DNA of 64,000 bases from CALBPI01 sp038524795. GTDB taxonomy: Bacteria; Pseudomonadota; Gammaproteobacteria; Steroidobacterales; Woeseiaceae. The DNA lies in the NCBI GenBank assembly GCA_038524795.1, contig JBCBIJ010000008.1, positions 62,001 through 126,000 of the forward strand, written 5' to 3'. The notes under the pieces are model-generated. The model was not told the DNA's origin and ran no database searches. It worked only from the letters and a program-made list of their open reading frames with translations. Of this stretch, positions 26,151 through 35,096 are shown piece after piece (the stretch's first letter is position 1; the number at the start of each line of letters is the position of its first letter). A program made the position numbers and the translations under genes.

Positions 26151-26744
26151 TTACGCGAACGCTGCGCGCGCGGTGCGCACAAACGTCATGATTTTGTCTG
26201 CGTCCTTTTGCCCGGGGGCTGACTCGACGCCACTTGAGACATCAACACCCCAGGGCGCCACGTCGGCGATGGCCTGGCCGACGTTGTCTGCATTCAGACC
26301 GCCCGCCAACACGAGCTCGCGCCCGTGCGCCACGCGCGCAGCGAGCCCCCAGTCCGCGGTTTCACCGCTGCCGCTGTTGCGGCCCTCAAAAAGAAGCTGC
26401 CGCGGCAGGATATCGGGGTCGCTGACATCGTGGTCGCGGTAAACGGGCAGCGCCGTCACGCCAGGCAACAGGTCGAATGTGTCGTAATCACCGACGTCCG
26501 TCTGCAACACGTCGGGCGCGACACGGGCCTGCACTTCGTGCGCGAGCTCGGGCGCCGGGTGGCGCATTACGGCAACAACCCGCGCATGCCCGCGCGCGAG
26601 GCCCGCCAGCAACACGGCCGCGTCGACCGATACGGCGCGCGGTGACTCAGCGAATACAAAGCCCACGGCGTCGACGCCAGCTTCAATCGCCGCCGCGACG
26701 GCGTCGGGCGTCGTGAGTCCGCACACCTTTACCCAGCCGCTCAT
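26151..26744 (-). CDS. trpF: Phosphoribosylanthranilate isomerase
   Basis: Isomerises N-(5-phosphoribosyl)anthranilate to CdRP. 197-residue TIM barrel. The catalytic Cys is in KVCGLTTPDAVAAAIEAGVD and the catalytic Asp in VLQTDVGDYDTF (VQLHG-equivalent strand is degenerate: LQTDV). LAGGLNADNVGQAI and GVDVSSGVESAPGQKD form the phosphate site. It is a separate gene, not fused to trpC as in enterics, and overlaps trpC by 4 bp (ATGA). Confidence 0.94.
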   Translation of the reverse strand: MSGWVKVCGLTTPDAVAAAIEAGVDAVGFVFAESPRAVSVDAAVLLAGLARGHARVVAVMRHPAPELAHEVQARVAPDVLQTDVGDYDTFDLLPGVTALPVYRDHDVSDPDILPRQLLFEGRNSGSGETADWGLAARVAHGRELVLAGGLNADNVGQAIADVAPWGVDVSSGVESAPGQKDADKIMTFVRTARAAFA

Positions 26745-27589
26745 GCGTCCACCCCCGCTGCGGCGCGGCCGGCCTCGACGAACTCGGCCACGGCCTGCGT
26801 GGCGTCGTCGCGGCGCATGAGTGCGGTGCCAATAAGCGCCACGTCGTAGCCCATGTCCACAGCCCGTGCCGCATCCGCGGGCACTTTGAGCCCGCTTTCG
26901 GCAACGCGCGGAAGCTGGCGCGGCAGATGACCGACTAGCCGCTCCAGTCGATCGTTATCAACCGCCAGTGTCCGCAGGTCGCGCGTATTGACACCCACGA
27001 GCAGCTGGCCCGCTTCCGCAAGTTTCGTGGCCCCGGCCGTATCGACGAGCCGCGACGTACGCGCTGCGTCTTCGACATCAAAACACTCCACGAGCACGAA
27101 CAGGCCGAGCTCGGCCGCACGCGCGGTGAGGTTGGCCAGCGCGGCATCGTCGAGCATGGCAACGATAGCGAGTACGCCGCCCGCGCCCGCGAGCCGGGCT
27201 TCAACGACCTGGTAGTCGTCGACGAGAAAATCCTTACGCATCGCGGGGACGTTGTGGCCTGCGAGGACGCGCGCCGCTGCCGCGAGGTGCTCAAGCGTGC
27301 CCGAAAACCGATCCGGCTCCGTGAGCACCGAGACCGCGACCGCGCCGCCCTTGGCGTAGGCCGCCGCGCGCGCGGTGGGATCGAAGTCAGCCACGTCGGC
27401 CAGCGCACCCTCAGCAGGCGACGTCGCCTTGATTTCTGCGATGACGTCGAAGCCACCGGCCAGCGACAACCGGGGCGCCGGGCTTGCGTCCTCGACAAGC
27501 CGCATGAGCCGGTCCATGCTGCGTTCGGCGCGCGCGGCTTCGAGCCGGCGCACGCTGCCCGCGGCCATGGTGGCGAGGAAGTCAGCCAC
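26741..27589 (-). CDS. trpC: Indole-3-glycerol phosphate synthase
   Basis: Closes the indole ring of CdRP. About 282 residues, TIM barrel: FDVIAEIKATSPAEGAL (catalytic Glu/Lys strand), VAVSVLTEPDRFSGTLEHL, MRKDFLVDDYQVVEARLAGA, LVGVNTRDLRTLAVD, VAESGLKVPADA and VALIGTALMRRDD. The long open frame upstream lies inside trpD, so I use the GTG at 27589 (GTG-GCT-GAC-TTC), which overlaps the trpD stop by 8 bp and gives normal length. Overlap with trpF is 4 bp. Confidence 0.93.
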   Translation of the reverse strand: MADFLATMAAGSVRRLEAARAERSMDRLMRLVEDASPAPRLSLAGGFDVIAEIKATSPAEGALADVADFDPTARAAAYAKGGAVAVSVLTEPDRFSGTLEHLAAAARVLAGHNVPAMRKDFLVDDYQVVEARLAGAGGVLAIVAMLDDAALANLTARAAELGLFVLVECFDVEDAARTSRLVDTAGATKLAEAGQLLVGVNTRDLRTLAVDNDRLERLVGHLPRQLPRVAESGLKVPADAARAVDMGYDVALIGTALMRRDDATQAVAEFVEAGRAAAGVDA

Positions 27590-28610
27590 GACCGAACTCG
27601 GCGAGCCCGTCGAGCAGGCGCGCGGCATCGCCCGAGTCGATGGCGGCCTGCGCGCGGGCAACACCCGCACGCGCATCATCGACGAGTCCGGCCACCTCAA
27701 GTACGAGTGACGTGCCCATGAGCAAGGCGTCGCGGTGCGCGCCCGTGTCAGCGCCGCGCAATACGTCGGCCATGGCGCGTGCATTCACGTCCGCGTCCCC
27801 ACCCGCGAGGTCTTCTGCAGCGCATCTGGCAATCCCGTAGTCCTCGGGTGGGCGCGTGTGTGCCACGACCTGTCCGGGCGTGACGTCGAACAGCGTGAAG
27901 GACGACACCGGTGTCGCCTCATCCCAGCCGTTATCGCCGTGCACGACGAACGCGCGCTCGATGGCCAGCCCCGACAGCGCATCGGCCATGAGGGCCGCCA
28001 CGTCTTTCGAAAATGCACCAATGACCTGGTAGGGCGTCTGCGCGGGATTGGTGAGCGGGCCGAGCACGTTGAACACCGTGCGCACACCCATGGCCTGGCG
28101 CACAGGAACCACTGACTTCATGGCCGGGTGGTAGGCGGGTGCGAACAGGAACGTGAAGTTGGTCGCCTCAAGACAGCGCCCGGCGGCGGCCGCATCGAGC
28201 GGCAGACCGAGCCCCAGCGACTCGAGCACGTCGGCACTACCAGACTTGCTCGAGACCGAGCGGTTGCCGTGCTTCACCACAAGTGCGCCTGCTGCGGCCG
28301 CGAGCAGTGCTGTGCCCGTCGACAGGTTGTAGCTGCCCGAACCGTCGCCGCCCGTACCGACGGTGTCGACCGTCGGCAATTCCGGGTCGATGTCGGGGCG
28401 CAGTGCGCGCTCGCGCATGACCGCGGCGAAACCGCGAATCTCGTCAGCGGTTTCCCCTTTGGCCCGTAGCGCCGTGAGCAGCGATCCCGCCATCGCGGGC
28501 GCCAGTGCATCGTCGGCCAACGCCGCCATGATTTGCGCAGCCTCGGCCTCACTTAGATTCTGTCCCGCGAGAAGCGTTTCGAGCAGCGGTGCGAATTCGG
28601 GACGGCTCAT
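27582..28610 (-). CDS. trpD: Anthranilate phosphoribosyltransferase
   Basis: Attaches phosphoribose from PRPP to anthranilate. 342 residues. PRPP-binding motif VDTVGTGGDGSGSYNLSTGT; KHGNRSVSSKSGSADVLE; catalytic-region FLFAPAYHPAMKSVVPVRQA and GVRTVFNVLGPLTNPA. It is a standalone TrpD, not fused to the glutamine amidotransferase. Overlaps trpG by 4 bp (ATGA) and trpC by 8 bp. Confidence 0.97.
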   Translation of the reverse strand: MSRPEFAPLLETLLAGQNLSEAEAAQIMAALADDALAPAMAGSLLTALRAKGETADEIRGFAAVMRERALRPDIDPELPTVDTVGTGGDGSGSYNLSTGTALLAAAAGALVVKHGNRSVSSKSGSADVLESLGLGLPLDAAAAGRCLEATNFTFLFAPAYHPAMKSVVPVRQAMGVRTVFNVLGPLTNPAQTPYQVIGAFSKDVAALMADALSGLAIERAFVVHGDNGWDEATPVSSFTLFDVTPGQVVAHTRPPEDYGIARCAAEDLAGGDADVNARAMADVLRGADTGAHRDALLMGTSLVLEVAGLVDDARAGVARAQAAIDSGDAARLLDGLAEFGRG

Positions 28611-29200
28611 GAGTCTGCCTCCTGGCGCAGGAAGTTGTTCATGAGCGTATCGCCTTCGGGTGTGAGCACGCTCTCAGGGTGGAACTGCACGCCCTCGACC
28701 TGCCAGTCGCGGTGGCGTACGCCCATGATTTCGCCGCGGTCTGTTTGCGACGTCACCACAAGGCAGTCGGGGACGCTCTCGGCCTCCGCCGCCAGCGAAT
28801 GGTAACGGCCCACGGCCATAGGGTCGGGCAGGCCTGCGAACACCCCGGTGCTGTCGTGGCTGATATCCGAGGTCTTGCCGTGCATGAGTCGCTGCTCGCG
28901 CACGATGTTGCCACCGAAATGCTGCACGATGCTTTGGTGCCCCAGGCACACCCCCAGCAGCGGCACCTGGCCCGCAAAGGCTGCGATCATGGCCAGCGAC
29001 TGGCCCGCGCCCTCGGGACGCCCGGGTCCGGGCGAGATCACGACATGCGTGGGCGCAAGCTCGCGCGCTGCCGCGACGTCGATGGCGTCATTCCGGTAGA
29101 CGTGCATGTCCGCACCCTGCGCCGCGAACGCCTGCACGAGGTTGTAGGTGAATGAGTCGTAGTTGTCGATCATGAGCACACGCGGTGTCGTCTTGCTCAT
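28607..29200 (-). CDS. trpG: Anthranilate synthase glutamine amidotransferase subunit
   Basis: Supplies ammonia from glutamine to TrpE. 197-residue class I amidotransferase: MIDNYDSFTYNLVQAFAAQG, oxyanion loop VISPGPGRPEGAG, nucleophile Cys in LLGVCLGHQSIVQHFGG, and catalytic His/Glu in GVQFHPESVLTPEG. It could also serve p-aminobenzoate synthesis, since TrpG/PabA are often shared, but its place between trpE and trpD makes the tryptophan role primary. Overlaps both neighbours by 4 bp. Confidence 0.96.
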   Translation of the reverse strand: MSKTTPRVLMIDNYDSFTYNLVQAFAAQGADMHVYRNDAIDVAAARELAPTHVVISPGPGRPEGAGQSLAMIAAFAGQVPLLGVCLGHQSIVQHFGGNIVREQRLMHGKTSDISHDSTGVFAGLPDPMAVGRYHSLAAEAESVPDCLVVTSQTDRGEIMGVRHRDWQVEGVQFHPESVLTPEGDTLMNNFLRQEADS

Positions 29201-30582
29201 AGTCCTTCTCCCGCCAACTGCAGCGCGCGCCGAATAATGGCGCTCTTCGCCAGCACCTCTTCGTACTCCCGCGACGGATCGGAATCGGCCACGATCCCTG
29301 CACCAGCCTGGAAACTGTACTTGCCGTCGCGGAAGACGACCGTTCGAATCGTGATGGCCTGGTCCATATCGCCGCCCTGCCCGAAGTAGCCGACCGTACC
29401 TGCGTAGAGGCCGCGCCCGACCGGCTCAAAGCCGTCGATGAGTTGCATGGCGCGCACCTTGGGCGCGCCGACGAGCGTGCCCGCGGGGAACGTGGCCGCG
29501 AACAAGTCGAACGCGTCCTTGTCCTCTGCAAGTTGCCCCTGCACACCGCTCACGATGTGCATCACGTGGCTGTAGCGCTCGATGGACATGTAGGGGTCAA
29601 CGCCGACGCTGCCTGCGGCCGCCACGCGCCCGAGATCATTGCGCGCGAGATCGACAAGCATGACGTGCTCGGCGCGCTCCTTCGGATCCGCCAGCAGGCG
29701 ACGGGCATTGTCGTCGTCCTCGGCGGCGTCGGCACCGCGCGGCAGCGTGCCTGCAATAGGTCTGAGCGCCGCGTCACGGCCATTAAGCCGCACGAGTGCC
29801 TCGGGCGACGACCCGGCGACCTGCAGGTCACCGAAGTCGCAGTAATAGAGATAGGGCGACGGATTGAGCAGGCGCAGCGCGCGGTAGACCTCAAAGGGTG
29901 ATACGTCCGTGGCGCCCTCAAAGCACACCGACAAGACGATCTGGTAGATATCCCCGGCAGCGATGTACTCACGCGCCGCGTCGACGTGCCCGCAGAAGGC
30001 CGCCCGCGACAGGCTCGCCTCGGGTTGGGCCACATGGCCGCCCGTCTCGGGCTCGGGCAGTGCGCCGCGCAACCGGCGCACGATATCACCGCGTAACGCC
30101 TCCCGGTCTGCGTCTGAACCCGCGTGCAACAGGGCAATGCGGCGCGTCAAATGGTCAAAGACAAGCAACGATTCCGTCGCAAGGTAGGCGGCCTCGGGCA
30201 CGCCGGCTGCCGGTTCGGGTTGCTCGGGCAGGTGCTCAAAACGGCGTACGACGTCATAGCCGGCCACGCCCACGAGCCCGCCCGCGAACGGCAGGTCGGG
30301 GATTTCGGGCGCAAGCCGGGGGGCGCCGGCGAGTGCGCCGCGCAGCACATCGAGGTAGGCGGCTTGATCGGCCGGCGCAGGCGATACCTGGCCGCCGCGG
30401 TGCAGGGTGCCCTCGGCGATGCGGATTTCCTCCGCCGCGCCAAAGCCCAGGAACGAGTAGCGCGAGAGGCGCTGCCCTTGCTCGACACTCTCCAGCAAAT
30501 AACGCGGTGCAAGATCCGCGAGCTTCATGTAGGCCGATACGGGGGTATCGAGATCGGCCAGGATGTCAAAAGGCGCCTGCAT
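29197..30582 (-). CDS. trpE: Anthranilate synthase component I
   Basis: Converts chorismate and ammonia to anthranilate, the committed step. 461 residues, slightly shorter than many TrpE proteins. The N-terminal feedback motif LLESVEQGQRLSRYSFLGFG is intact, so inhibition by tryptophan is expected. Chorismate-binding blocks: QIVLSVCFEGATDVSPFEVY, SPEALVRLNG, RPIAGTLPRGA, HVMLVDLARNDLGRVA and FPAGTLVGAPKVRAM. It is the first structural gene of the operon. An AGG-type ribosome site is weak, and a leader peptide plus attenuator lie 50–190 bp upstream. Confidence 0.96.
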   Translation of the reverse strand: MQAPFDILADLDTPVSAYMKLADLAPRYLLESVEQGQRLSRYSFLGFGAAEEIRIAEGTLHRGGQVSPAPADQAAYLDVLRGALAGAPRLAPEIPDLPFAGGLVGVAGYDVVRRFEHLPEQPEPAAGVPEAAYLATESLLVFDHLTRRIALLHAGSDADREALRGDIVRRLRGALPEPETGGHVAQPEASLSRAAFCGHVDAAREYIAAGDIYQIVLSVCFEGATDVSPFEVYRALRLLNPSPYLYYCDFGDLQVAGSSPEALVRLNGRDAALRPIAGTLPRGADAAEDDDNARRLLADPKERAEHVMLVDLARNDLGRVAAAGSVGVDPYMSIERYSHVMHIVSGVQGQLAEDKDAFDLFAATFPAGTLVGAPKVRAMQLIDGFEPVGRGLYAGTVGYFGQGGDMDQAITIRTVVFRDGKYSFQAGAGIVADSDPSREYEEVLAKSAIIRRALQLAGEGL

Positions 30583-30630
30583 GTTGTCTGCCTATGCGTT
30601 GTCCAGGTCCCGGTTCCGGACGCAGACACA

Positions 30631-30666
30631 AAAAGACCCGTCTGCGCACCTGCGGAGACGGGTCTT
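30631..30666 (-). terminator. trp attenuator (rho-independent terminator in the leader)
   Basis: Read on the minus strand, AAGACCCGTCT (30656–30666) pairs perfectly with AGACGGGTCTT (30633–30643), with CGC/GCG pairs inside, and is followed by TTTTTGTGT. It lies between the trpL leader peptide and trpE, about 50 bp before the trpE start. The 5' arm can instead join an antiterminator stem with 30703–30714. Confidence 0.9.
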
Positions 30667-30714
30667 GCTTGTTACCGGATCGATTCGAGTTCGAACGTAC
30701 GTAAGCACCACCCG
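30659..30714 (-). promoter_or_regulatory. Predicted trp antiterminator stem
   Basis: On the minus strand CGGGTGGTGCTT (30703–30714) can pair with AAGCAAGACCCG (30659–30670): five plus five base pairs around a 2-nt internal mismatch. The second arm overlaps the 5' arm of the terminator, so the two structures exclude each other. The first arm begins 2 nt after the leader stop codon, where a ribosome stalled at the Trp codons would leave it free. Confidence 0.7.
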
Positions 30715-30715
30715 C

Positions 30716-30775
30716 CTAGCGGAGGCGCCACCACCACGCGTTGCCGCGTCCTTCGAAGGTCACTCGATTCATCAT
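30716..30775 (-). CDS. trpL: trp operon leader peptide with three Trp codons
   Basis: A 19-residue open frame, MMNRVTFEGRGNAWWWRLR, with TGG-TGG-TGG at 30728–30736 close to the stop. This is the layout of a transcription-attenuation leader: when charged tRNA-Trp is scarce the ribosome stalls at the Trp run, the antiterminator forms, and trpE-G-D-C-F-B-A is transcribed. Either of two adjacent ATGs could start it. No trpR-type operator is obvious. It is identified from sequence pattern alone, but the Trp run, position and attenuator agree. Confidence 0.88.
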   Translation of the reverse strand: MMNRVTFEGRGNAWWWRLR

Positions 30776-30824
30776 GGGCCGAGTATCGACAAGCACCGGC
30801 TGGTCGTCAACCCGCAGCAACTGG

Positions 30825-32663
30825 CTAGAGCCCGTAGAGCCAGGGCAGCACAAACGAGAAGCCCAGCCACATGATGATGGTCAGCGGCACGCCGACCCGG
30901 GCGAAGTCCGAAAAGCGGTAGCCGCCGGCGCTCAGAATGAGCAGGTTGGTCTGATAGCCGATGGGCGTCGCGTAGCTCATGTTGGCACCGAACAGCACGG
31001 CCAGCACGAACGGCCGCGGGTCGGCGCCGAGCTGCGTGGCGACACTGATCGCGATGGGCGTTCCGATGACAGCGGCGGCATTGTTCGACACCACGTTCGT
31101 GAGCACCGACATGATGAGCATGAATCCCGCCAATATGTAGGGCACGGGTAGCCCGTCGGTCAGAGACACGAAACCGACAGCCAACCAGTCCGCGGTACCC
31201 GTAACCATCAGTGCGTTGCCGAGTGCGAGGCTCGTCACGATCAGCATGATGATGGGAACGCTGAGCGCGTCGGCCACGTGCTCCCAAGTCAGGCAGCGCG
31301 TCGCGAGCATGAGCGCCACGCCTATCAGCGCACTCACGGAAATCGGCAGCAGGCCCAGCGCCGCGGTGCCGATCACAAAGCCCATGACGGCCAGCGCACG
31401 CTTGGCACGGTGTGTGTGCGGCAGCTCCGTGGTGCCATCGAGGACAAGCATGGTGCCATTCTGCTTGAGCAGGTCGATAGCGCTCGACGCACCTTGCACG
31501 AGCAACACGTCACCCGCACGCAGGCGGATCTTGCCGATGTCCTGGGTCACGCGAGAGGACGGGTAACGCGCCCGGTGCAGCGCCAGCGGCAGCAGGCCAA
31601 AGGTCGGCGCGAAACTCACGGCGTCGAGCGTGCGCCGGTGCAAGAGCGAGCCGCGCGTCACCACAAGCTCTGCGAGCCGCTGGCCCTCGGCGCTGAAGGA
31701 CAGCTCGCCATTGCCGTCCCCATCGGCGCCGCCATCGGCGTTAAAAAGTCGGGTGCCCAGCTCACGTTCGTAGAGCTTGAGCTGGTCCGCCGTGTCCTTG
31801 ATGTAGATCCGGTCGCCGGCCTGGAATTTGAGCGACGGCAGCTTGGCCAGGAACAGCGAATCTCCGCGCTGGATGCGGTCGATGCGCAGCGACCCGCCCG
31901 TCTTGGCACGCACCTCCGAGAGCGTGCGCCCGACGGGGTAGCTGTCGTCCACGACGTAGAGCTGCGCGGTGAATACGCGCGGCGAGGTGTCGGCCAACGG
32001 CGGCTCTCGGCGCGGGATCAGGTAGGGCGCAACGAGCCAGAGAAAAAGGATGCCAACGGCGCCCACGATGGCGACGGGCAAGGTAAATGAGAACAGGCCA
32101 AATCGTTCGAGGCCGAGGTCCACGGCCAAGCCGACAACAAGCAGGTTGGTCGAGGTCCCGATCGTGGTCGCCATGCCGCCGATGATCGTCGACAGCCCCA
32201 TCGGCATGAGGATGCCGGAGACAGGCAGCTTGGCGCGCAGCGACACACCCACGAGGATGGGCAGCAGCAGCACGACGATGGGCGTGTTGTTAAGGAACGC
32301 GCTCAGAACCGCACCCACAACCATGGTGACGAGCAGCGCCAGCACAGGACGCACCGTCCAGGCCCGCGCGATCACGCCCGCCAGCGGCTGCAGTGCACCC
32401 GTGGTCTCCATGCCCTTGCCCACCACCATGAGCGCGCAAACGGCAATCAGCGCCTCGTTGCCAAAGCCCGCAAAGAAAAAGCCGGGCTGCAGCGCCTCGC
32501 CCTCGAAGCGGAACGGGAACAGGGTAAACGCAGCGACCAGCACGACGAGCACCGCCAGGCTCGAGGTCTCGAGCGCGAAGCGGTCGCGCGTGAACAGGTA
32601 CAACGCGAGACCCGTTAGCACGAGAACGAACTGCCCGTGCGCGGTCAGATCGATCGCGTTCAA
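30825..32663 (-). CDS. SLC13-type permease with two RCK C-terminal (TrkA-C) domains
   Basis: About 612 residues. Two blocks of hydrophobic helices flank a soluble middle: the N-terminal block has SAFLNNTPIVVLLLPILVGV and STIIGGMATTIGTSTNLLVV; the C-terminal block has the matching VLTNVVSNNAAAVIGTPIAI and NMSYATPIGYQTNLLI. The middle (about residues 220–400) holds two TrkA-C-like units (QLYVVDDSYPVGRTLSEV... AGDRIYIK; ELVVTRGSLLHRRTL... RAGDVLLVQG). Such proteins are annotated as sodium/anion (sulfate, dicarboxylate) carriers; substrate unknown. The start is uncertain; I use TTG at 32663, preceded by GAGGG. Upstream of it the frame is open but non-hydrophobic. Its 3' end lies 50 bp from the trpL gene, on the same strand. 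Confidence 0.85.
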   Translation of the reverse strand: MNAIDLTAHGQFVLVLTGLALYLFTRDRFALETSSLAVLVVLVAAFTLFPFRFEGEALQPGFFFAGFGNEALIAVCALMVVGKGMETTGALQPLAGVIARAWTVRPVLALLVTMVVGAVLSAFLNNTPIVVLLLPILVGVSLRAKLPVSGILMPMGLSTIIGGMATTIGTSTNLLVVGLAVDLGLERFGLFSFTLPVAIVGAVGILFLWLVAPYLIPRREPPLADTSPRVFTAQLYVVDDSYPVGRTLSEVRAKTGGSLRIDRIQRGDSLFLAKLPSLKFQAGDRIYIKDTADQLKLYERELGTRLFNADGGADGDGNGELSFSAEGQRLAELVVTRGSLLHRRTLDAVSFAPTFGLLPLALHRARYPSSRVTQDIGKIRLRAGDVLLVQGASSAIDLLKQNGTMLVLDGTTELPHTHRAKRALAVMGFVIGTAALGLLPISVSALIGVALMLATRCLTWEHVADALSVPIIMLIVTSLALGNALMVTGTADWLAVGFVSLTDGLPVPYILAGFMLIMSVLTNVVSNNAAAVIGTPIAISVATQLGADPRPFVLAVLFGANMSYATPIGYQTNLLILSAGGYRFSDFARVGVPLTIIMWLGFSFVLPWLYGL

Positions 32664-32883
32664 GCCATGCCCTCGCGGGTGGCGCACGGAAGCCTGGGCA
32701 TCACTGTGATCACGTCGGCGCTTCCCCTCGTCGCGCGCGGTATGGAATCGGCCGCCGGCGGCGACGACCTGCCGGTATGCTATCTCAGGCCCCGGGCGGC
32801 AGCGCAAGCTTAAGCCGCTCGCTGTGATCTGCTATCGTCACGCACGAGTTCAACCGGCAGGCAGCCCGCGCCCACCCAACCTT

Positions 32884-33204
32884 ATGAGCTTCAAGGCCTT
32901 GCTCGAGCGCTGGCGCGACACGCCAGCCACTGTAACCACCGAATCCACCTACGCCATCCGCCTCGATGTCGACGATGCCGCCCGCGTCGAGGCCCTCGCC
33001 GCGCTGTTCCCGGGCATCGACGCTGAGACGGTCATCGCCGACCTGCTCCACGCCGCGCTCGACGCGGCGGAAGCCGCCATGCCTTACGAGGCCGGCGAGC
33101 GTGTGATCGCCGAAGATGAGTTTGGCGACCCGGTGTTTGAGGACGTCGGGCTGACGCCGCGCTACGTCGAGCTCGTGCGCGCCCGGCGCGACGACCTCAA
33201 CTGA
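32884..33204 (+). CDS. Small conserved protein of the 'type 1 pili tip component' family
   Basis: 106 residues starting MSFKALLERWRDTPATVTTE, ending with GERVIAEDEFGDPVFEDVGL and TPRYVELVRARRDDL. This layout fits a short acidic family in pseudomonads and relatives that carries the label 'type 1 pili tip component' without strong functional proof. It has no signal peptide, which argues against the pilus label. The ATG at 32884 is used because upstream residues are not family-like. The ABC transporter starts 8 bp downstream, so the two are probably cotranscribed. Confidence 0.65.
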   Translation: MSFKALLERWRDTPATVTTESTYAIRLDVDDAARVEALAALFPGIDAETVIADLLHAALDAAEAAMPYEAGERVIAEDEFGDPVFEDVGLTPRYVELVRARRDDLN

Positions 33205-33212
33205 GCCCACCC

Positions 33213-35021
33213 GTGTCAGACACGCCCGCCAGCGGGCGCTTTGGGCTTGGCGTTCTCGCCTACAGCCGAGAGGCGCTATCGCTTGTCTGGACCACCAGCC
33301 GCCCGCTGACATTCGCATTCGGGGTCCTGACGCTCATCGCCGGCTTGTTGCCCGCCGCCATGGCCTGGGTCGGCCAGCTCATCGTCGATGCCGTGGTGGC
33401 CGCGTTGCAGGACGGTGGGAATGCCGACGAGGCCATTCGCTACATCATCATCGAGGGCGCCTTGTTCCTGGCCATTACGGCCGCGCAACGTGGCATCTCG
33501 CTCTGTCAGTCGTTGCTGCGCGCGCAGCTCGGTCACCGCGTCAATGTGCTGATTCTTGAGAAGGCGCTCACGCTGTCGATGAGTCAGTTCGAAGACGCGA
33601 GCTTCTACGACAAGCTCACGCGCGCGCGGCGCGAGGCCTCAAGCCGGCCGCTATCACTGGTCAATCGTACGTTTGCCCTCGCGCAGAATGCTGTGTCGCT
33701 CACGAGCTACGCGGTGCTGCTCGTGCAATTCTCTGTCTGGGCCGTCGTCATCCTCGTGGTTGCCGGCCTGCCCGCGTTTCTTGCCGAGACCAAGTTCTCG
33801 GGTGACGCCTTCCGGCTGTTCCGCTGGCGCTCGCCCGACTCGCGCATGCAGATGTACCTCGAGACCGTGCTGGCCCGCGAGGACCACGCCAAAGAGGTCA
33901 AGCTGTTTCGGCTCGGGCCTCTGCTGCTCGAGCGCTACCGCAGCATCTTCAACCGCCTGTTCGGCGAGGACCGGGCACTCACGATCCGTCGCGAGAGCTG
34001 GGGTTTGATCCTCGGCACGATCGGCATTGTGGCGTTCTACGCCACCTATGGCTGGATCGCAGTCGCCACCGTGTCGGGCCAGATCACGCTTGGCGAGATG
34101 ACCATGTACCTGCTCGTGTTTCGCCAGGGGCAGTCGGCCGTTGCCGCAAGCCTGTCGGCCATCAGCGGCATGTACGAGGACAACCTCTACCTGTCCAACC
34201 TCTATGAGTACCTGGACCAGCCCGCACCTGTCGCGACTGGCACCCGCACTGAAGGCGCCGACCCCGCCGACGGCATTCGCATCGAGAGCCTGAGCTTTAC
34301 CTACCCTGACGCCGACCAGCCCGCCCTGGAGGACATCGATTTGGCCGTGCGCCCCGGCGAGTCGCTGGCACTGGTGGGTGAAAACGGCGCCGGTAAGACC
34401 ACCCTCATCAAGCTGCTCACGGGGCTCTATGCGCCTGACGCCGGCCGCATATTGCTCGACGGCTCGCCGCTTGCGGAATGGGACCAGGCGGCACTACTGG
34501 CCCGCTTCGGCGTGATCTTCCAGGACTTCACGCGCTACCAGCTACCCGTCGGCGAGAACATCGGCGCGGGTGACGTCAGCGCCTTCGATAACGAGGCACG
34601 CTGGCGCGAGGCGGCCGAACAAGGCATGGCCGCGCCCTTTATCGAGCGCATGCCCGCGGGCTACGAGACCCAGCTCGGACGCTGGTTCGCCAAGGGGCAG
34701 GAATTGTCTGTCGGACAGTGGCAAAAGATGGCGCTCGCGCGGGCGTTCATGCGTCAGCAGGCCGACATTCTCATCCTCGACGAACCCACGGCGGCCATGG
34801 ACGCCGCCGCCGAGGCCGAACTGTTCGAGCATTTCCGAAAGCTCACGCGCGACAAGGTCACGATCCTCATCTCGCACCGGTTCTCCACGGTGCGCCGCGC
34901 CGATCGCATCGCCGTCATCGACGGCGGCCGAATCACGGAGTACGGCACGCACGAGGCACTCATGGCTGAGGGCGGCCGCTACGCCACGCTGTTCACGCTG
35001 CAGGCCGAAGGTTACCGCTGA
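33213..35021 (+). CDS. ABC transporter, fused permease and ATPase (exporter type)
   Basis: 602 residues from a GTG start. The N-terminal ~330 residues form a six-helix transmembrane domain beginning at TFAFGVLTLIAGLLPAAMAW. The C-terminal nucleotide-binding domain has Walker A GENGAGKTTLIKLLTG, Q-loop VIFQDFTRYQLPVGENIG, signature LSVGQWQKMALARAF (variant of LSGGQ), Walker B ILILDEPTAAMD and H-loop LISHRFSTVRRADRI. As a half transporter it should work as a homodimer. Substrate is unknown; lipid, drug or peptide export are all possible. It follows the small conserved gene by 8 bp. Confidence 0.92.
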   Translation: MSDTPASGRFGLGVLAYSREALSLVWTTSRPLTFAFGVLTLIAGLLPAAMAWVGQLIVDAVVAALQDGGNADEAIRYIIIEGALFLAITAAQRGISLCQSLLRAQLGHRVNVLILEKALTLSMSQFEDASFYDKLTRARREASSRPLSLVNRTFALAQNAVSLTSYAVLLVQFSVWAVVILVVAGLPAFLAETKFSGDAFRLFRWRSPDSRMQMYLETVLAREDHAKEVKLFRLGPLLLERYRSIFNRLFGEDRALTIRRESWGLILGTIGIVAFYATYGWIAVATVSGQITLGEMTMYLLVFRQGQSAVAASLSAISGMYEDNLYLSNLYEYLDQPAPVATGTRTEGADPADGIRIESLSFTYPDADQPALEDIDLAVRPGESLALVGENGAGKTTLIKLLTGLYAPDAGRILLDGSPLAEWDQAALLARFGVIFQDFTRYQLPVGENIGAGDVSAFDNEARWREAAEQGMAAPFIERMPAGYETQLGRWFAKGQELSVGQWQKMALARAFMRQQADILILDEPTAAMDAAAEAELFEHFRKLTRDKVTILISHRFSTVRRADRIAVIDGGRITEYGTHEALMAEGGRYATLFTLQAEGYR

Positions 35022-35096
35022 CACCACCGCGGACACGCTGACCGCCGCGGTCACGGTCTGATAACCTTGCCGGTCCCCCATCACCGGCTGCCTCCC

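Noticed and set aside
27590..27784. N-terminal extension of trpC
   Set aside because: Falls within trpD and has no similarity to TrpC; the GTG at 27589 gives normal length.
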